Positions 29,172 through 37,811 are shown, numbered from the stretch's first letter. The stretch: 64,000 nt of DNA from Pseudomonas fluorescens (GCF_018614655.1 NZ_JAGGOG010000014.1:1-64000), one strand, 5' to 3'. The notes: generated by a model from the sequence alone, not told the origin. Program-made: numbers and translations.

Positions 29172-29819
29172 TCAACTGACCTGCCCTCCCGTCTCCGCCA
29201 GATCCAGCTGGGTATTCCACGCCGTCAGCGCCGCAATCCGCAAGGCATCAACCTGCACGGCCAGCGCCATCGACGACTGCCCAGGTCCAGCCTGTGCCAC
29301 TTGTTCAGGCAGGAACGGCACATGGATAAACCCACCGCGTACTCCCGACCCGGCGAGTGCATGTTGCAGGCTGTAGAACACCTGATTGCACACAAAGGTA
29401 CCGGCCGTTTGCGAAACCGAGGCGGGTATTCCGGCCTCACGCAGCGCCCGCACCATCGCCTTGATGGGCAATGTGCTGAAGTAGGCCGCCGGACCGTCCG
29501 GCACCACCGGTGTGTCGATGGGCTGCTCGCCGAGGTTGTCCGGGATCCGTGCATCGTTGAGGTTGATCGCCACCCGCTCAATCGAGATATCACTGCGGCC
29601 CGGGCCCAGGCCGGTCGCGATCACCAAGTGCGGACGATACGCCTCCAGCAGCGCTTTTAAGCCGGTCACCGCCGTGGCGAAGGCACAGGGCAATTGCCGA
29701 GCGACGATTCGTACATCCTGCGCCAATAACACGCCATCCAGTCGCCGCACCGCTTCCCAGGAAGGGTTGATCAGATCCTGATCAAAGGGTTCGAAACCTG
29801 TCAGCAACACAGTACGCAT
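29172..29819 (-). CDS. pcp: Pyroglutamyl-peptidase I
   Basis: A C15 cysteine peptidase of about 215 residues that removes N-terminal 5-oxoproline from peptides. Signature [20 protein letters not shown] opens the protein; the catalytic Glu lies in [10 protein letters not shown] near 80, the Cys in [16 protein letters not shown] near 143 and the His in [11 protein letters not shown] near 166. Two ATGs stand in tandem; the second (29819) has better spacing from GAGG. It follows DUF979 by a few bases, so it belongs to the DUF969-DUF979-pcp operon. Confidence 0.93.
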   Translation of the reverse strand: MRTVLLTGFEPFDQDLINPSWEAVRRLDGVLLAQDVRIVARQLPCAFATAVTGLKALLEAYRPHLVIATGLGPGRSDISIERVAINLNDARIPDNLGEQPIDTPVVPDGPAAYFSTLPIKAMVRALREAGIPASVSQTAGTFVCNQVFYSLQHALAGSGVRGGFIHVPFLPEQVAQAGPGQSSMALAVQVDALRIAALTAWNTQLDLAETGGQVS

Positions 29820-29826
29820 CATTGCC

Positions 29827-30777
29827 TCACATCAGCAGGTAGAGAAGGACGATATTGACCACCAACATCATCAACGCGGTGGGCATTTGTGCCTTGATCA
29901 CGGCGTTTTTGTCCGGCAGTTCCAGCAACGCCGCCGGGACGATATTGAAGTTCGCCGCCATCGGTGTCATCAACGTACCGCAATAGCCGGAAAACATGCC
30001 AATAGCCGCCATCACCGCCGGGTTACCGCCGTAAATGCCCACCAGCACCGGCACGCCGACGCCACCGGTCATCACCGGAAAGGCGGCGAAACCATTGCCC
30101 ATGATCACCGTGAAGAGCGCCATGCCCAAGACATAGACCATCACGGCCACCAACTTGTAGTCCAGGTTGATATAGGTGGTGGTGACATGGGCCACGGCGG
30201 TGCCGACGCCCGCCTCGTTGAACAACAACCCGAGCATCGCCAGCATCTGCGGCAGCACCATCGCCCAACCGAGCGCCTCCGTCAGGCGGCGGGATTCGCG
30301 CAAGGCCTGCACCGGTGTGTCGCGGGTCAGCCAGCAGGCCAACCCCAAAGCGATCAGACAGCCCAATCCCAGGGAGACAAAGGTCGTATTTTTTGGGTCC
30401 AGAAGCGGCACGCCGCCTATTTCGGTGTGCTTGAGCAGCACCGAGCCGATCACCGTCGTCAGGGGAATCGCCAGGGCCGGAATAAACAGCTTATGGCCCA
30501 ACCGCCCGGCACTGGCGCGGGAAGCCTTGTCATGCAACTGCGCATGCACACCACGGCCTACACCACCAAAACCGGCAATAAGCGCCATCAATACGACACC
30601 CACACCGATGACAACCGAAGGCAGCCGCTCGCCCACCAGGAACGGAATGGCGAACAGCAGCCAAAACAACGAGCTGGACCAGCGCTTGGGATGCGTTCGG
30701 TCGACCAGGATCATGCCGGCGGTGATAAGCAGTAAAACCCCGGCCAACCAGTACAGGTATTGAATAGAAATGATCAT
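29827..30777 (-). CDS. DUF979-family membrane protein (putative 5-oxoproline transporter subunit)
   Basis: A 316-residue protein with about 9 hydrophobic segments, opening [17 protein letters not shown]. The pattern [20 protein letters not shown] and [28 protein letters not shown] marks DUF979, which always pairs with DUF969. The start overlaps the stop of DUF969 by 4 bases. The operon with pcp suggests a job in uptake or export of 5-oxoproline or related compounds; this is inference from context and from what I recall of the pairing with 5-oxoprolinase genes elsewhere. Confidence 0.85.
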   Translation of the reverse strand: MIISIQYLYWLAGVLLLITAGMILVDRTHPKRWSSSLFWLLFAIPFLVGERLPSVVIGVGVVLMALIAGFGGVGRGVHAQLHDKASRASAGRLGHKLFIPALAIPLTTVIGSVLLKHTEIGGVPLLDPKNTTFVSLGLGCLIALGLACWLTRDTPVQALRESRRLTEALGWAMVLPQMLAMLGLLFNEAGVGTAVAHVTTTYINLDYKLVAVMVYVLGMALFTVIMGNGFAAFPVMTGGVGVPVLVGIYGGNPAVMAAIGMFSGYCGTLMTPMAANFNIVPAALLELPDKNAVIKAQMPTALMMLVVNIVLLYLLM

Positions 30778-31499
30778 TGCGCTGACTCCGCCTGAGGAGC
30801 AACCGGTACGGCACGCGAAAGTTCACGGGTAAGCCTTCGGTCAAAGCGGTGCAGACGGATTGCATGAATGATGAAGGCGCAGATTGCGGTGGGTATGCCC
30901 CAGACGGCGATGTGCAACGGCTCGACATCAATGCCCGAGCCCAGCAGGAAGGTGTGCATCAACGCAATCGCGCCAAAGGCGACAAAGATATCTTCGCCAA
31001 AAAACAGTCCTACATTGTCGGTCGCCGCACACATGGCCAGGACCTTGTGGCGAACCTTGTCCGGTAGTTTGCCGTAGCGCTTTTCAGCGGCGCCTTCGGC
31101 CATGGGTGCCAGCAGCGGACGCACCATCTGTGGATGCCCGCCAAGGCTGGTCAGCCCCATGGCCGCCGTAGATTCACGCACAAACAGATAGATGATCAAC
31201 AGACGCCCGACAGTGGCCCGCTCGAATCGCGCAATCCAGTTTTGCGCGTGCAGTCGCAAGCCATGCCGCTCCAGCAAGCCAATGACGGCCAGCGGTAACA
31301 ACAGGATCAATTGCAAGGCGCGGGTCTGGAGGAAGCCATCGCCCATCGTGGCGAGGATCTTTTCCAAGGGGAAGTGAGCGGCAAACCCGGTGGCAATCGC
31401 CGCCGCCGTTACGACCAGCAGCGGATTGAAGCGCAATACAAAGCCAACCACGATGACGAGTACGCCTATCAGCGGCCATAGGTTCACAACAGTTTGCAT
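30774..31499 (-). CDS. DUF969-family membrane protein (putative 5-oxoproline transporter subunit)
   Basis: A 241-residue protein starting MQTVVNLWPLIGVLVIVVGF at 31499. It has about 6 hydrophobic segments and the DUF969 patterns RESTAAMGLTSLGGHPQMVRP and CAATDNVGLFFGEDIFVA. It is first in the operon DUF969-DUF979-pcp. AAGGA lies ten bases before this ATG; the longer frame upstream is less likely. Probably one half of a two-protein membrane carrier. Confidence 0.85.
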   Translation of the reverse strand: MQTVVNLWPLIGVLVIVVGFVLRFNPLLVVTAAAIATGFAAHFPLEKILATMGDGFLQTRALQLILLLPLAVIGLLERHGLRLHAQNWIARFERATVGRLLIIYLFVRESTAAMGLTSLGGHPQMVRPLLAPMAEGAAEKRYGKLPDKVRHKVLAMCAATDNVGLFFGEDIFVAFGAIALMHTFLLGSGIDVEPLHIAVWGIPTAICAFIIHAIRLHRFDRRLTRELSRAVPVAPQAESAQ

Positions 31500-31802
31500 G
31501 GTGGTGAGGTCCTTAAGTGCGGGCTGCGGTGCCAATAAAGCAGGTAGTGAAAAAAGGCTCACTTCTCGAAATGGCGTGCAGCTCGGCTCGGTTTTTTATT
31601 ATTGACCTGGAAGGTCGAGCGTCAGTGGCCGCATCTTTGCTGCTCGGGGCGGGAGGTGTCCAACAAGAAAAATTGTTGCTGCAAACCAATAAAGTTTGTG
31701 GGTGATTGAAGGCTGCCCGAGAGGCGTTTGGAGGGTTTGCGCACTAGCGTGGCAAAACTGCAGACAACAAAAAAGGGCCCACCTTTCGGTGAGCCCTTCT
31801 AG
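31500..31802. other. Intergenic region before the tRNA-Val element
   Basis: About 300 bases with no supported gene. It contains the promoter region of the minus-strand DUF969 operon and, at the right, the chromosomal terminator of tRNA-Val. Confidence 0.4.
31773..31798 (-). terminator. Original terminator of tRNA-Val, now cut off from it
   Basis: AAGGGCCCACC and GGTGAGCCCTT form a hairpin followed on the minus strand by a T run. It lies just beyond the left copy of the tRNA 3' end, so it was the terminator of tRNA-Val before the 6.4-kb element was inserted. Confidence 0.7.
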
Positions 31803-31874
31803 ACCGCCCAGCAGAGCGGATTTTGTTTGGTAGGCGCGATTGGACTCGAACCAACGACCCCCACCATGTCAAGG
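31803..31874. repeat. Left attachment site of the tRNA-Val element (72-bp repeat)
   Basis: This 72-bp segment is identical to 38183-38254. Its right 47 bases (from 31828) are the 3' part of tRNA-Val(GAC), from CCA up to the anticodon stem; the left 25 are DNA beyond the tRNA. It is the displaced original 3' end of the tRNA gene. Confidence 0.93.
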
Positions 31875-31949
31875 GCCACCCTGCTAAGCGTAAAGCCTTG
31901 TGAATCAAGGCCCTAAGAGAACGCCCATTCACATTATGAGGCGTCAACC

Positions 31950-32906
31950 ATGGCTAACATTCGCTCCCTTCCCTCTGGCAATTGGAACGCTCAGGTTCGA
32001 TTGAGAGGAACCCCACCACAGTCTAAAACATTCCCCACTCAGGCATTGGCCCAAGCATGGGCAGATCAGCTAGAAGCTGTCACCAGGACGCATCAGACAC
32101 ACACCCTGTTCACCCTTGGCGTGACCTACTGCGAAACCATGCTCAAGGGCAAGGGGAGTTATGAACACGCTCTCAAGATTGTTGATCAACTCTTTGCAGC
32201 CTTCCCCCAGTCAATCCATGACATCACCCCTCAGCTAGTCAATGACTTCAAGCTGAAGCGTTTAAAGACGGTCAAGCCTGCTACCTGTCGCATACAGCTA
32301 GCGTTCATGTCTCGTTTCTTCAGGTTCGCTAAACGTGGCCTGCTCATTGATATTCACAACCCCGTAAGTGACATAGCCCTACCCAAGCCAGACAAGTCGA
32401 GCGACAAGGTAATCAGTGCTGGCGAGCTAGGTAAGTTGCTCGACAAGCTCTCCCCCACCATGGCCCTGATAGTTGAACTGGCCTATGAGACAGCCATGAG
32501 ACGCTCAGAGATACTCAAGCTGACAACCCAATGCCTGCACCTGGATGAACGTATAGCGGATGTGGTGGATGGTAAGAACGGCACTAGGTCTGTGCCCCTC
32601 ACAATGCGAGCCATAGAGCTACTGAGAGAGGCCCAACGGTTGGCACAGGCTAACAGGGCACACAGAGGACGACTGTTTATTGTGACGCCTCATGCAGTGT
32701 CACAGGCAGTCAGGCTAGCAAGGAACAAGGCGGGTTTGGATGATAGCGTCAGGCTTCACCAGCTGAGGCATACCCGCATTACCAATGTAGCCAAGAAGGG
32801 ATTTAACAACGCTCAGATAATGATTGTGTCGGGGCATAGGGATACTAGGTCAGTGGCCAGATACTCCCACCTGAACGCCAAGGATGTACTCCATCTTATT
32901 GATTGA
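31950..32906 (+). CDS. Tyrosine recombinase/integrase of the tRNA-Val element
   Basis: A 318-residue phage-type integrase. The N-terminal part is an arm-binding and core-binding region (MANIRSLPSGNWNAQVRLRG onwards). The catalytic domain has Arg in ETAMRRSEILKL near 187, HQLRHTRITN near 270 (His-x-x-Arg), SGHRDTRSVARYSH near 295 (second His) and the Tyr nucleophile in that last motif. It lies 75 bases from the left att site and reads inward, as usual for tRNA-borne elements. All catalytic residues are present, so it may be active. No excisionase gene was recognised. Confidence 0.95.
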   Translation: MANIRSLPSGNWNAQVRLRGTPPQSKTFPTQALAQAWADQLEAVTRTHQTHTLFTLGVTYCETMLKGKGSYEHALKIVDQLFAAFPQSIHDITPQLVNDFKLKRLKTVKPATCRIQLAFMSRFFRFAKRGLLIDIHNPVSDIALPKPDKSSDKVISAGELGKLLDKLSPTMALIVELAYETAMRRSEILKLTTQCLHLDERIADVVDGKNGTRSVPLTMRAIELLREAQRLAQANRAHRGRLFIVTPHAVSQAVRLARNKAGLDDSVRLHQLRHTRITNVAKKGFNNAQIMIVSGHRDTRSVARYSHLNAKDVLHLID

Positions 32907-33230
32907 AGCCCCTGTGAGGCGATAGGAGCGACGACAAGTAACTAACTGCCATCTATCTAGCCGTGCCCGCCTGCAAGCTCTCACAAGGGCTTGCAGCAGA
33001 GATAACGTAAGGAGGAGTAATGGAATGTGGATGACTCAGAGTTACGGATAGAAACTAATTTGAAGGATGCTTGTAGACCTTTACCCCAAAAAATCAGTAT
33101 AGGTATATGAAGATAAAAGATTGCTTCCCAGCACTGCTTTCACAGAGTGAGTAGGTTGCGGTCTTTTTTATTGCCTGAACAGTGACCTCCCAAAATATGG
33201 GCGTCGATGAGGAACTATAGAGAGAGAGCA
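32907..33230. other. Non-coding region after the integrase
   Basis: About 320 bases. It contains a hairpin CTGCAAGC/GGCTTGCAG-like at 32971-32996 without a T run, and a good AAGGAGG motif at about 33010 that leads only into very short frames. It probably holds the promoter of the following small-gene operon. No gene is supported. Confidence 0.4.
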
Positions 33231-33509
33231 ATGGAAGTAGATAAAATTATAGAGAGCAAGATCATGCAGTTGAATACCACAGAGCGAAAGCTAGTATGGG
33301 TGATGATCAGAAACAAGAGTAATGATGGCTTACGCTGGCGTGAAATTCCCATTGAGGAATTCTGTTCAGCGACAGGCAAATCTTCTAGCTCATGCAGCAG
33401 AGTTATTCAACACTTACTCGAACATGAACTAATTGCGTTGCGCAAGGTTCGTCTTGGGTCTACGACTCACAACCAATATAAAACTATCAGCTTGGAGAAT
33501 GACCAATGA
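33231..33509 (+). CDS. Small winged-helix DNA-binding protein
   Basis: A protein of 92 residues from the ATG at 33231 (MEVDKIIESKIMQ); an ATG eight codons earlier is also open. The order helix - KLVWVMIRNKSNDGLRWREIP - HTH (EEFCSATGKSSSSCSRVIQHLLEHELIAL split across the recognition helix) - beta wing looks like a winged helix as in plasmid replication or small regulatory proteins. It heads the replication-like cluster and overlaps the next gene by 4 bases. Function is inferred from fold only. Confidence 0.65.
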   Translation: MEVDKIIESKIMQLNTTERKLVWVMIRNKSNDGLRWREIPIEEFCSATGKSSSSCSRVIQHLLEHELIALRKVRLGSTTHNQYKTISLENDQ

Positions 33510-33913
33510 GCACAGTAACAATGTCCGAAGTAAAAGAACTGGCTCGCCAGACCGGCAACTCTACGATGGGCGTCCTTACAGACCTGCTAGAGAATGGCTA
33601 TGAGCTAGTTGAAGAAGCACCTGTACCTAGAGGCAACCCTCTTGCATCATCCAAGGATGCTTTAGCTCTATGGAAAGCGACGAAGCAGCAAGTGGCAGAC
33701 GACCTGTACAAGTCTGATCCTCTGATTCGCCAGCTGACTGACGTTGATAATGCCTATCGTGGATTCGGACAACAACCTAAAGAGAGCGTCGTTAAGCGTG
33801 ACGCCTTCGGCAATGTGATTGGCACTACTAAATCAATGCTCACTGGGGCCACCCAGAAAGAGCAAGCCGAACTTATGACAGCCATCCGCGCAATGTATAA
33901 TCAAGGAGAATAA
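33506..33913 (+). CDS. Unknown protein of the tRNA-Val element (135 residues)
   Basis: Begins MSTVTMSEVKELARQTGN. The first 35 residues (VKELARQTGNSTMGVLTDLLEN) look like the small three-helix IF2-N type domain, which follows the form VKELA-x5-x-LL-x2-G. The rest is mostly helical with a KRDAFGNVIGTTKSML segment near 95. The start overlaps the winged-helix gene (ATGA), so the two are translated together. No family recognised. Confidence 0.6.
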   Translation: MSTVTMSEVKELARQTGNSTMGVLTDLLENGYELVEEAPVPRGNPLASSKDALALWKATKQQVADDLYKSDPLIRQLTDVDNAYRGFGQQPKESVVKRDAFGNVIGTTKSMLTGATQKEQAELMTAIRAMYNQGE

Positions 33914-33915
33914 AT

Positions 33916-34206
33916 ATGAAAGCCGTTGATCTTACCCCAGCAGAAGTTAAAGTATTGGAGCAGCGTCGCTCCGCACTAGGTGCAGTTGACTGTAGCATTG
34001 AGCAAAAGAACAAACTCATCACCGGCGTCAAGGACTATAAAGGGAGTGAGTATGGTATGAGCCAATATGGCTCCTACCAAGTGCTTTCTGCTCATGGTTG
34101 TAGCTCGCTTCCCACGGAACTTGAGGGCATCTTTACAGACCCTAGACAGATCACAAGAACAATTGACGCTCTAATCACAGAAGGGAAACTGATTGAGCCT
34201 AAGTAA
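33916..34206 (+). CDS. Unknown protein of the tRNA-Val element (96 residues)
   Basis: Begins MKAVDLTPAEVKVLEQRR, 2 bases after the previous stop with GGAG upstream. Soluble, mixed helix and strand, with SEYGMSQYGSYQ in the middle. The end (QITRTIDALITEGKLIEPK) resembles the recognition helix and wing of a small DNA-binding protein. It overlaps the helicase gene by 14 bases. No named family. Confidence 0.6.
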   Translation: MKAVDLTPAEVKVLEQRRSALGAVDCSIEQKNKLITGVKDYKGSEYGMSQYGSYQVLSAHGCSSLPTELEGIFTDPRQITRTIDALITEGKLIEPK

Positions 34207-35656
34207 AAACAAGACAATATACGTAGCAGAAGCACTCCCAGGTAGTGGCAAATCCACTAAGTTCATTGAAAAACTCCCCCTCCTCCTGCACACCAGCAGA
34301 ATTGTATATGCAATGCCAACCAACGCTCTCATCCAAGAGCTTGCTCTAACTATTAAGGTGAGGGCTGGCCTCTCCCCATTAGTAGTTACCTCTGACACCG
34401 TAGATCATGTCATCGCTCACCTTGAAAAGGTGCTGGCTGCAAGTACACAACCTCTAGTTATGATCACGCATGAAGCCTTGAGACGTGTAGACCCGCGACT
34501 ACTTGAAGGGTGGGAGCTTGTAGTAGATGAGATACCAAGCGTCTCAGATTGTAAAGGCTACCAATTTGACAGCATCAGTTATCTTGGGAGCTTGGGGAAT
34601 TATCTTGACGTAAGCCCCGAAAAGAAAGCCACGCTCAAGACAGAGAACACCGCTCTCGTTGAGAACATGATTAGGTCCAAGGATAGCAGCGCCCTAAGTG
34701 ATTCAGCTTTAGATGTTCTCAAAGCAATGCTCACACCAAAGTGTAGTGTTGAGGTCGAGGCGCAGAGCACAAAGGGCAAGCGACTTGTACGCATCGTACG
34801 ATATAGAGATTTCCTACCAGCTTTCTCAAATGCGAATAGCGTTCATATCCTGGCTAACAACGTGAAGGATACGCTTCTAGGTGTTCATGCCACCTACCAA
34901 GGCTGGCAGTTTGAGCCATCAATATTCACACCAGACTTTGACGGCTACGGAAAGCGTGTTGAGCTTCATCCGTTCCTGACGACAAAATATTCCAAGACTC
35001 AGAGCATGATGCAGCGAAACGGTAAGCCCGCTGATGCGTGGGATGAGGGGGTACAGCTGGCCGACTGGCTACGCTGCATCACCGCCATGGTAGGAGACGA
35101 GAAGGGATTAGCCTTTGCGCATCAGTGGATGCAATACAATTTCAGTGACAGCATTACCAAGCTCCCAATTGATAGCAGGGGCATCAATGGCTATCAAGAT
35201 CGTCATATTGCTATATGCCTACAGCACGGGAACGTGAGTTGCGACGACGCGCTAAGCTTTCACACACTGTGCGAGATGCTGGGCGTTCCTGTTTCAGAAG
35301 TGCGTAAGGCTATAGAGTTTGAACGCTTCTATGAGAGCACCCTACAGGCTGTAGCTAGGACATCGCTTAGAGACAGGAATAGCACTGAACCTGTAACTCT
35401 CTTTGTTCAAAGCATGGATATGGCAGAGTACCTAAAGGGTAAACTTGGACGGCTTGCATCTATCAACACAGAACTTGTTATGAGTCCTTGGGAGAAGCAA
35501 GAGTCTGAAAAGAAGAAAGCGAAAGCCCAGCAACAGGCAGAGGTAATCTCTCTCCTGATTGAAGCTGGCAAGAGTCGTCAACATATCGCTAAAGAACTTG
35601 GCATCCCCTACCCAACTGTTAAGCGCTGGACCAAAGGTCTAGAGCAAGCAGCCTAA
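34193..35656 (+). CDS. SF2-helicase-like replication protein with C-terminal HTH
   Basis: A 487-residue protein starting at TTG 34193 (AAGGG seven bases upstream), overlapping the previous gene. Helicase motifs in order: I ALPGSGKST at about 14-22, Ia YAMPTNALIQEL near 40, II LVVDEIPS near 108, V SRGINGYQDRHIAICLQ near 328, and VI LQAVARTSLRD near 385. The last 40 residues are a helix-turn-helix (SRQHIAKELGIPYPTVKRW). A helicase joined to a DNA-binding domain, followed directly by repeat-rich non-coding DNA, is what a replication initiator-helicase of a small replicon looks like. The helicase class is firm; the replication role is inference. Confidence 0.75.
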   Translation: MSLSKNKTIYVAEALPGSGKSTKFIEKLPLLLHTSRIVYAMPTNALIQELALTIKVRAGLSPLVVTSDTVDHVIAHLEKVLAASTQPLVMITHEALRRVDPRLLEGWELVVDEIPSVSDCKGYQFDSISYLGSLGNYLDVSPEKKATLKTENTALVENMIRSKDSSALSDSALDVLKAMLTPKCSVEVEAQSTKGKRLVRIVRYRDFLPAFSNANSVHILANNVKDTLLGVHATYQGWQFEPSIFTPDFDGYGKRVELHPFLTTKYSKTQSMMQRNGKPADAWDEGVQLADWLRCITAMVGDEKGLAFAHQWMQYNFSDSITKLPIDSRGINGYQDRHIAICLQHGNVSCDDALSFHTLCEMLGVPVSEVRKAIEFERFYESTLQAVARTSLRDRNSTEPVTLFVQSMDMAEYLKGKLGRLASINTELVMSPWEKQESEKKKAKAQQQAEVISLLIEAGKSRQHIAKELGIPYPTVKRWTKGLEQAA

Positions 35657-35935
35657 CAAAGATCAACGGCGTCAATACTGAGATCATTTTCTCTTAAAGA
35701 CCTTTAAGGGTTTTTGATCTTTAATAGCATTTAAGACCACTAATCTTATGCTTAAGATCAAGAGCAACGTCAGCAAGCTGACAAAGAGCACGCATTAAAG
35801 AGAGAGTCAAAAGCAGAGCACCTACCAGTGTATAGCTCTTGATCTTTCTTTATGCGTATGCCACTCCGTGGCGTGCTCTTGCTCTTGCTTCTGTCACGTA
35901 GTGACGTTAAGACATAACCAATCAGGGACCACCAA
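35657..35935. other. Repeat-rich non-coding region, candidate replication origin
   Basis: Directly after the helicase gene. It contains two nested inverted repeats: AAGATCAAGAGC (35754-35765) with GCTCTTGATCTT (35835-35846), and AAGAGCACGC (35784-35793) with GCGTGCTCTT (35871-35880). It also has hairpins GTCAGC-AA-GCTGAC (35769) and GTCAC-GTA-GTGAC (about 35893). The left part is AT-rich with several TTTAAG/CTTAAG motifs. Nested repeats plus an AT-rich stretch fit an origin; no direct proof. Confidence 0.5.
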
Positions 35936-36151
35936 ATGTCAGATGATGACATCATCAGAATTCCAGACCTAAGATCAACAGCGATTCACAGCATCACAAT
36001 ACGTAGAGGTTTAGCAAGGAAGATAATTAGTAATCGTGGGAATTACAAGGCTCTATACAACATATCCCTCACTCAACAGTTAACCTTGCAGACAGTAGGT
36101 TATATCTCTAGGTTAGACCTTCGAGAGATTGAGATAGCAAGAGCTAACTAG
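35936..36151 (+). CDS. Small basic protein of the tRNA-Val element (71 residues)
   Basis: Starts MSDDDIIRIPDLRSTAIHS with AGGGA seven bases before the ATG. Rich in Arg and Ile, no signal or membrane segment. The RRGLARKIISNRGNYKALYNI stretch is basic and could bind nucleic acid. No family recognised; coding status is likely but not certain. Confidence 0.5.
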   Translation: MSDDDIIRIPDLRSTAIHSITIRRGLARKIISNRGNYKALYNISLTQQLTLQTVGYISRLDLREIEIARAN

Positions 36152-36306
36152 ACAGTGACGATGCTCCTCACCTTATTGCTTTGCCTTCAATACACTCAGC
36201 TAGTAATCCTCCAGATTAAGCAGGACTACAGCATGACCGCTATAGCACTCAATACCATAAGCTATTCACTCTCCTTAATTTTAATCATCCGAAACAGAGT
36301 CAGACA

Positions 36307-36648
36307 ATGAAATTCACACAAGAAGACAAGACAGAATATATTGAGACAAACTCCCATTGCGTGCTAGCTAAGCGCTTGGGAATTAGTATGCTCACCTTGG
36401 ACACCTATGCCGATGAACAAGGATGGAAAGAGGAACACCGTATCTATTGGCATGACAAATCAATTGAGATATTGAAACAAGAGCTAGTGAACGGAAACAT
36501 CAGTGCCGTGAAAGAAATGCTTAAGGTCACAGGTAGCGTAAGACCAGTAGGACGACCACGTAAATTAGAGGTTGAGCGTGAAGTGGCCATTGGCAAACGC
36601 ATTGACGAAGAATTTGCGGCAGACATTCGAAGAATGAACGGAAAATGA
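36307..36648 (+). CDS. Putative phage terminase small subunit-like protein
   Basis: A 113-residue protein. The N-terminal half is a helix-turn-helix (CVLAKRLGISMLTLDTYADE) followed directly by QGWKEEHR, a sequence common after the HTH in phage terminase small subunits. The C-terminal half has KVTGSVRPVGRPRKLEVERE, then DEEFAADIRRM; the GRPxK turn and acidic-RxM end are also seen in such proteins. TerS recognises the DNA to be packaged. No large subunit is present. If correct, it would let the element redirect packaging by a helper phage. A plain regulator is the alternative; the call rests on pattern memory. Confidence 0.45.
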   Translation: MKFTQEDKTEYIETNSHCVLAKRLGISMLTLDTYADEQGWKEEHRIYWHDKSIEILKQELVNGNISAVKEMLKVTGSVRPVGRPRKLEVEREVAIGKRIDEEFAADIRRMNGK

Positions 36649-36716
36649 CATACAAAGAAGGATAATTATTTATTAACAAGGGAGGGGTGCATTGGCTTTG
36701 AGCCAACACATTCAAA

Positions 36717-36947
36717 TCAACGATACTTCATAACTAAGTAAATCTTTAATAAATACATAACAATGAACCGAACAACCAGTGCTACAACAACCAATATTAC
36801 AGCACCTAAAATCTTCTGTTTAAATACGGCTATGCCCACAGCTGCAATTAGCGCTGAAACCATCAGCCAATTACATATAAATCCCACAGGATGATAGCCT
36901 GCCGCTGCCCTGATCACTGAAGCCAAGCGGGAATCATCAACACCCAT
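36717..36947 (-). CDS. Small two-segment membrane protein
   Basis: A 76-residue minus-strand protein starting MGVDDSRLASVIRAAAGYHP; GAGGTG is six bases before this ATG. Two hydrophobic segments (about 27-46 and 48-70) make a hairpin in the membrane. It is the only gene in the element on this strand, which often marks an accessory gene with its own promoter. No family recognised. Confidence 0.55.
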   Translation of the reverse strand: MGVDDSRLASVIRAAAGYHPVGFICNWLMVSALIAAVGIAVFKQKILGAVILVVVALVVRFIVMYLLKIYLVMKYR

Positions 36948-37144
36948 TGCGAACACCTCTTGATATTTCAAGCATGATCATTGGACACCAGTAGCGTCAC
37001 CCTAGGCTTGCGTAGAAGCCTTCATAAGCCTACAGGACAGCGCCTGCTACGTCCGTTTGCGCAATGGACTTATAGCGTAAAGCCACTACAATATCAAGAC
37101 GAGGCAAGCCCCTCGCATTCGATGCTTTAAATTGGAGCGCTACA

Positions 37145-37780
37145 GTGGATAGTCCTACACCTCAAGATTTCACTCACTATGTCCAAGCTTTAAAGCAGCT
37201 CAAAGAGCTCACCACGGTCAGTAATCCATGGATACCTGTGTGGTCGGCTGTAGTAGGTGGTTTAATTGCGTCAATCCCAACAACTATAGGAGCATTGTAC
37301 AGAGCACGCTCAACACGAAAGTCAGTAGAAGCCTCCATATCTGCTGAGATTGCAAATATAGCGTCAATGATTAGAAAGCGAAACTACTTAAATCTACTAA
37401 AAGAAATACGCAGTGAACTTATTGAAATTAACAATCAAATTGCAAGCGTTCACGACAACGATGAAACCTCTCCCAACTTCTGCTCTCGAGCAATTACGGT
37501 TACAATATCAGCTGACTACTATAAAATATACAAAGCGAACCTAGACAAGCTAGGAGTTATCAACGATAAAAAATTACTTAAAATAGTGAGCTTTTATAGT
37601 CATCTTGAGTCAGTAATGCTGGACGTAAAACCAGAAGGAAATCTTGGCAAAGGAGGCTCCGTCGAAGACTACACCGAAGTGATCATTTTTCTTGAAGACG
37701 CTCTAAAGTTAGCAGATGAACTTAGCACTCAGACAAACGGAGTTTCTCCTAGAAATTCAGAAGCACCATTGCATACATAA
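37145..37780 (+). CDS. Membrane-anchored helical protein, accessory cargo
   Basis: A 211-residue protein from a GTG start (TGGAG seven bases before). A single hydrophobic segment at about 30-50 (WIPVWSAVVGGLIASIPTTI) is followed by a long charged helical region, probably coiled coil (RSTRKSVEASISAEIANIAS, then IRSELIEINNQIA). It resembles no family I can name. Proteins of this plan, a membrane anchor with a cytoplasmic helical domain, occur among phage-interference and exclusion genes of satellites and prophages, so a defence role is possible but unproven. Confidence 0.6.
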   Translation: MDSPTPQDFTHYVQALKQLKELTTVSNPWIPVWSAVVGGLIASIPTTIGALYRARSTRKSVEASISAEIANIASMIRKRNYLNLLKEIRSELIEINNQIASVHDNDETSPNFCSRAITVTISADYYKIYKANLDKLGVINDKKLLKIVSFYSHLESVMLDVKPEGNLGKGGSVEDYTEVIIFLEDALKLADELSTQTNGVSPRNSEAPLHT

Positions 37781-37783
37781 GCA

Positions 37784-37811
37784 CCCCACCCCACACCCCC
37801 TGCCCCACCCC
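37784..37811 (-). repeat. G-quadruplex-forming motif
   Basis: On the minus strand five G runs of lengths 4, 4, 5, 4 and 4 are separated by loops of 1, 2, 3 and 1 bases. This is well beyond the usual G-quadruplex rule. It lies 4 bases after the last gene of the element and about 370 bp from the right attachment site. Confidence 0.75.
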
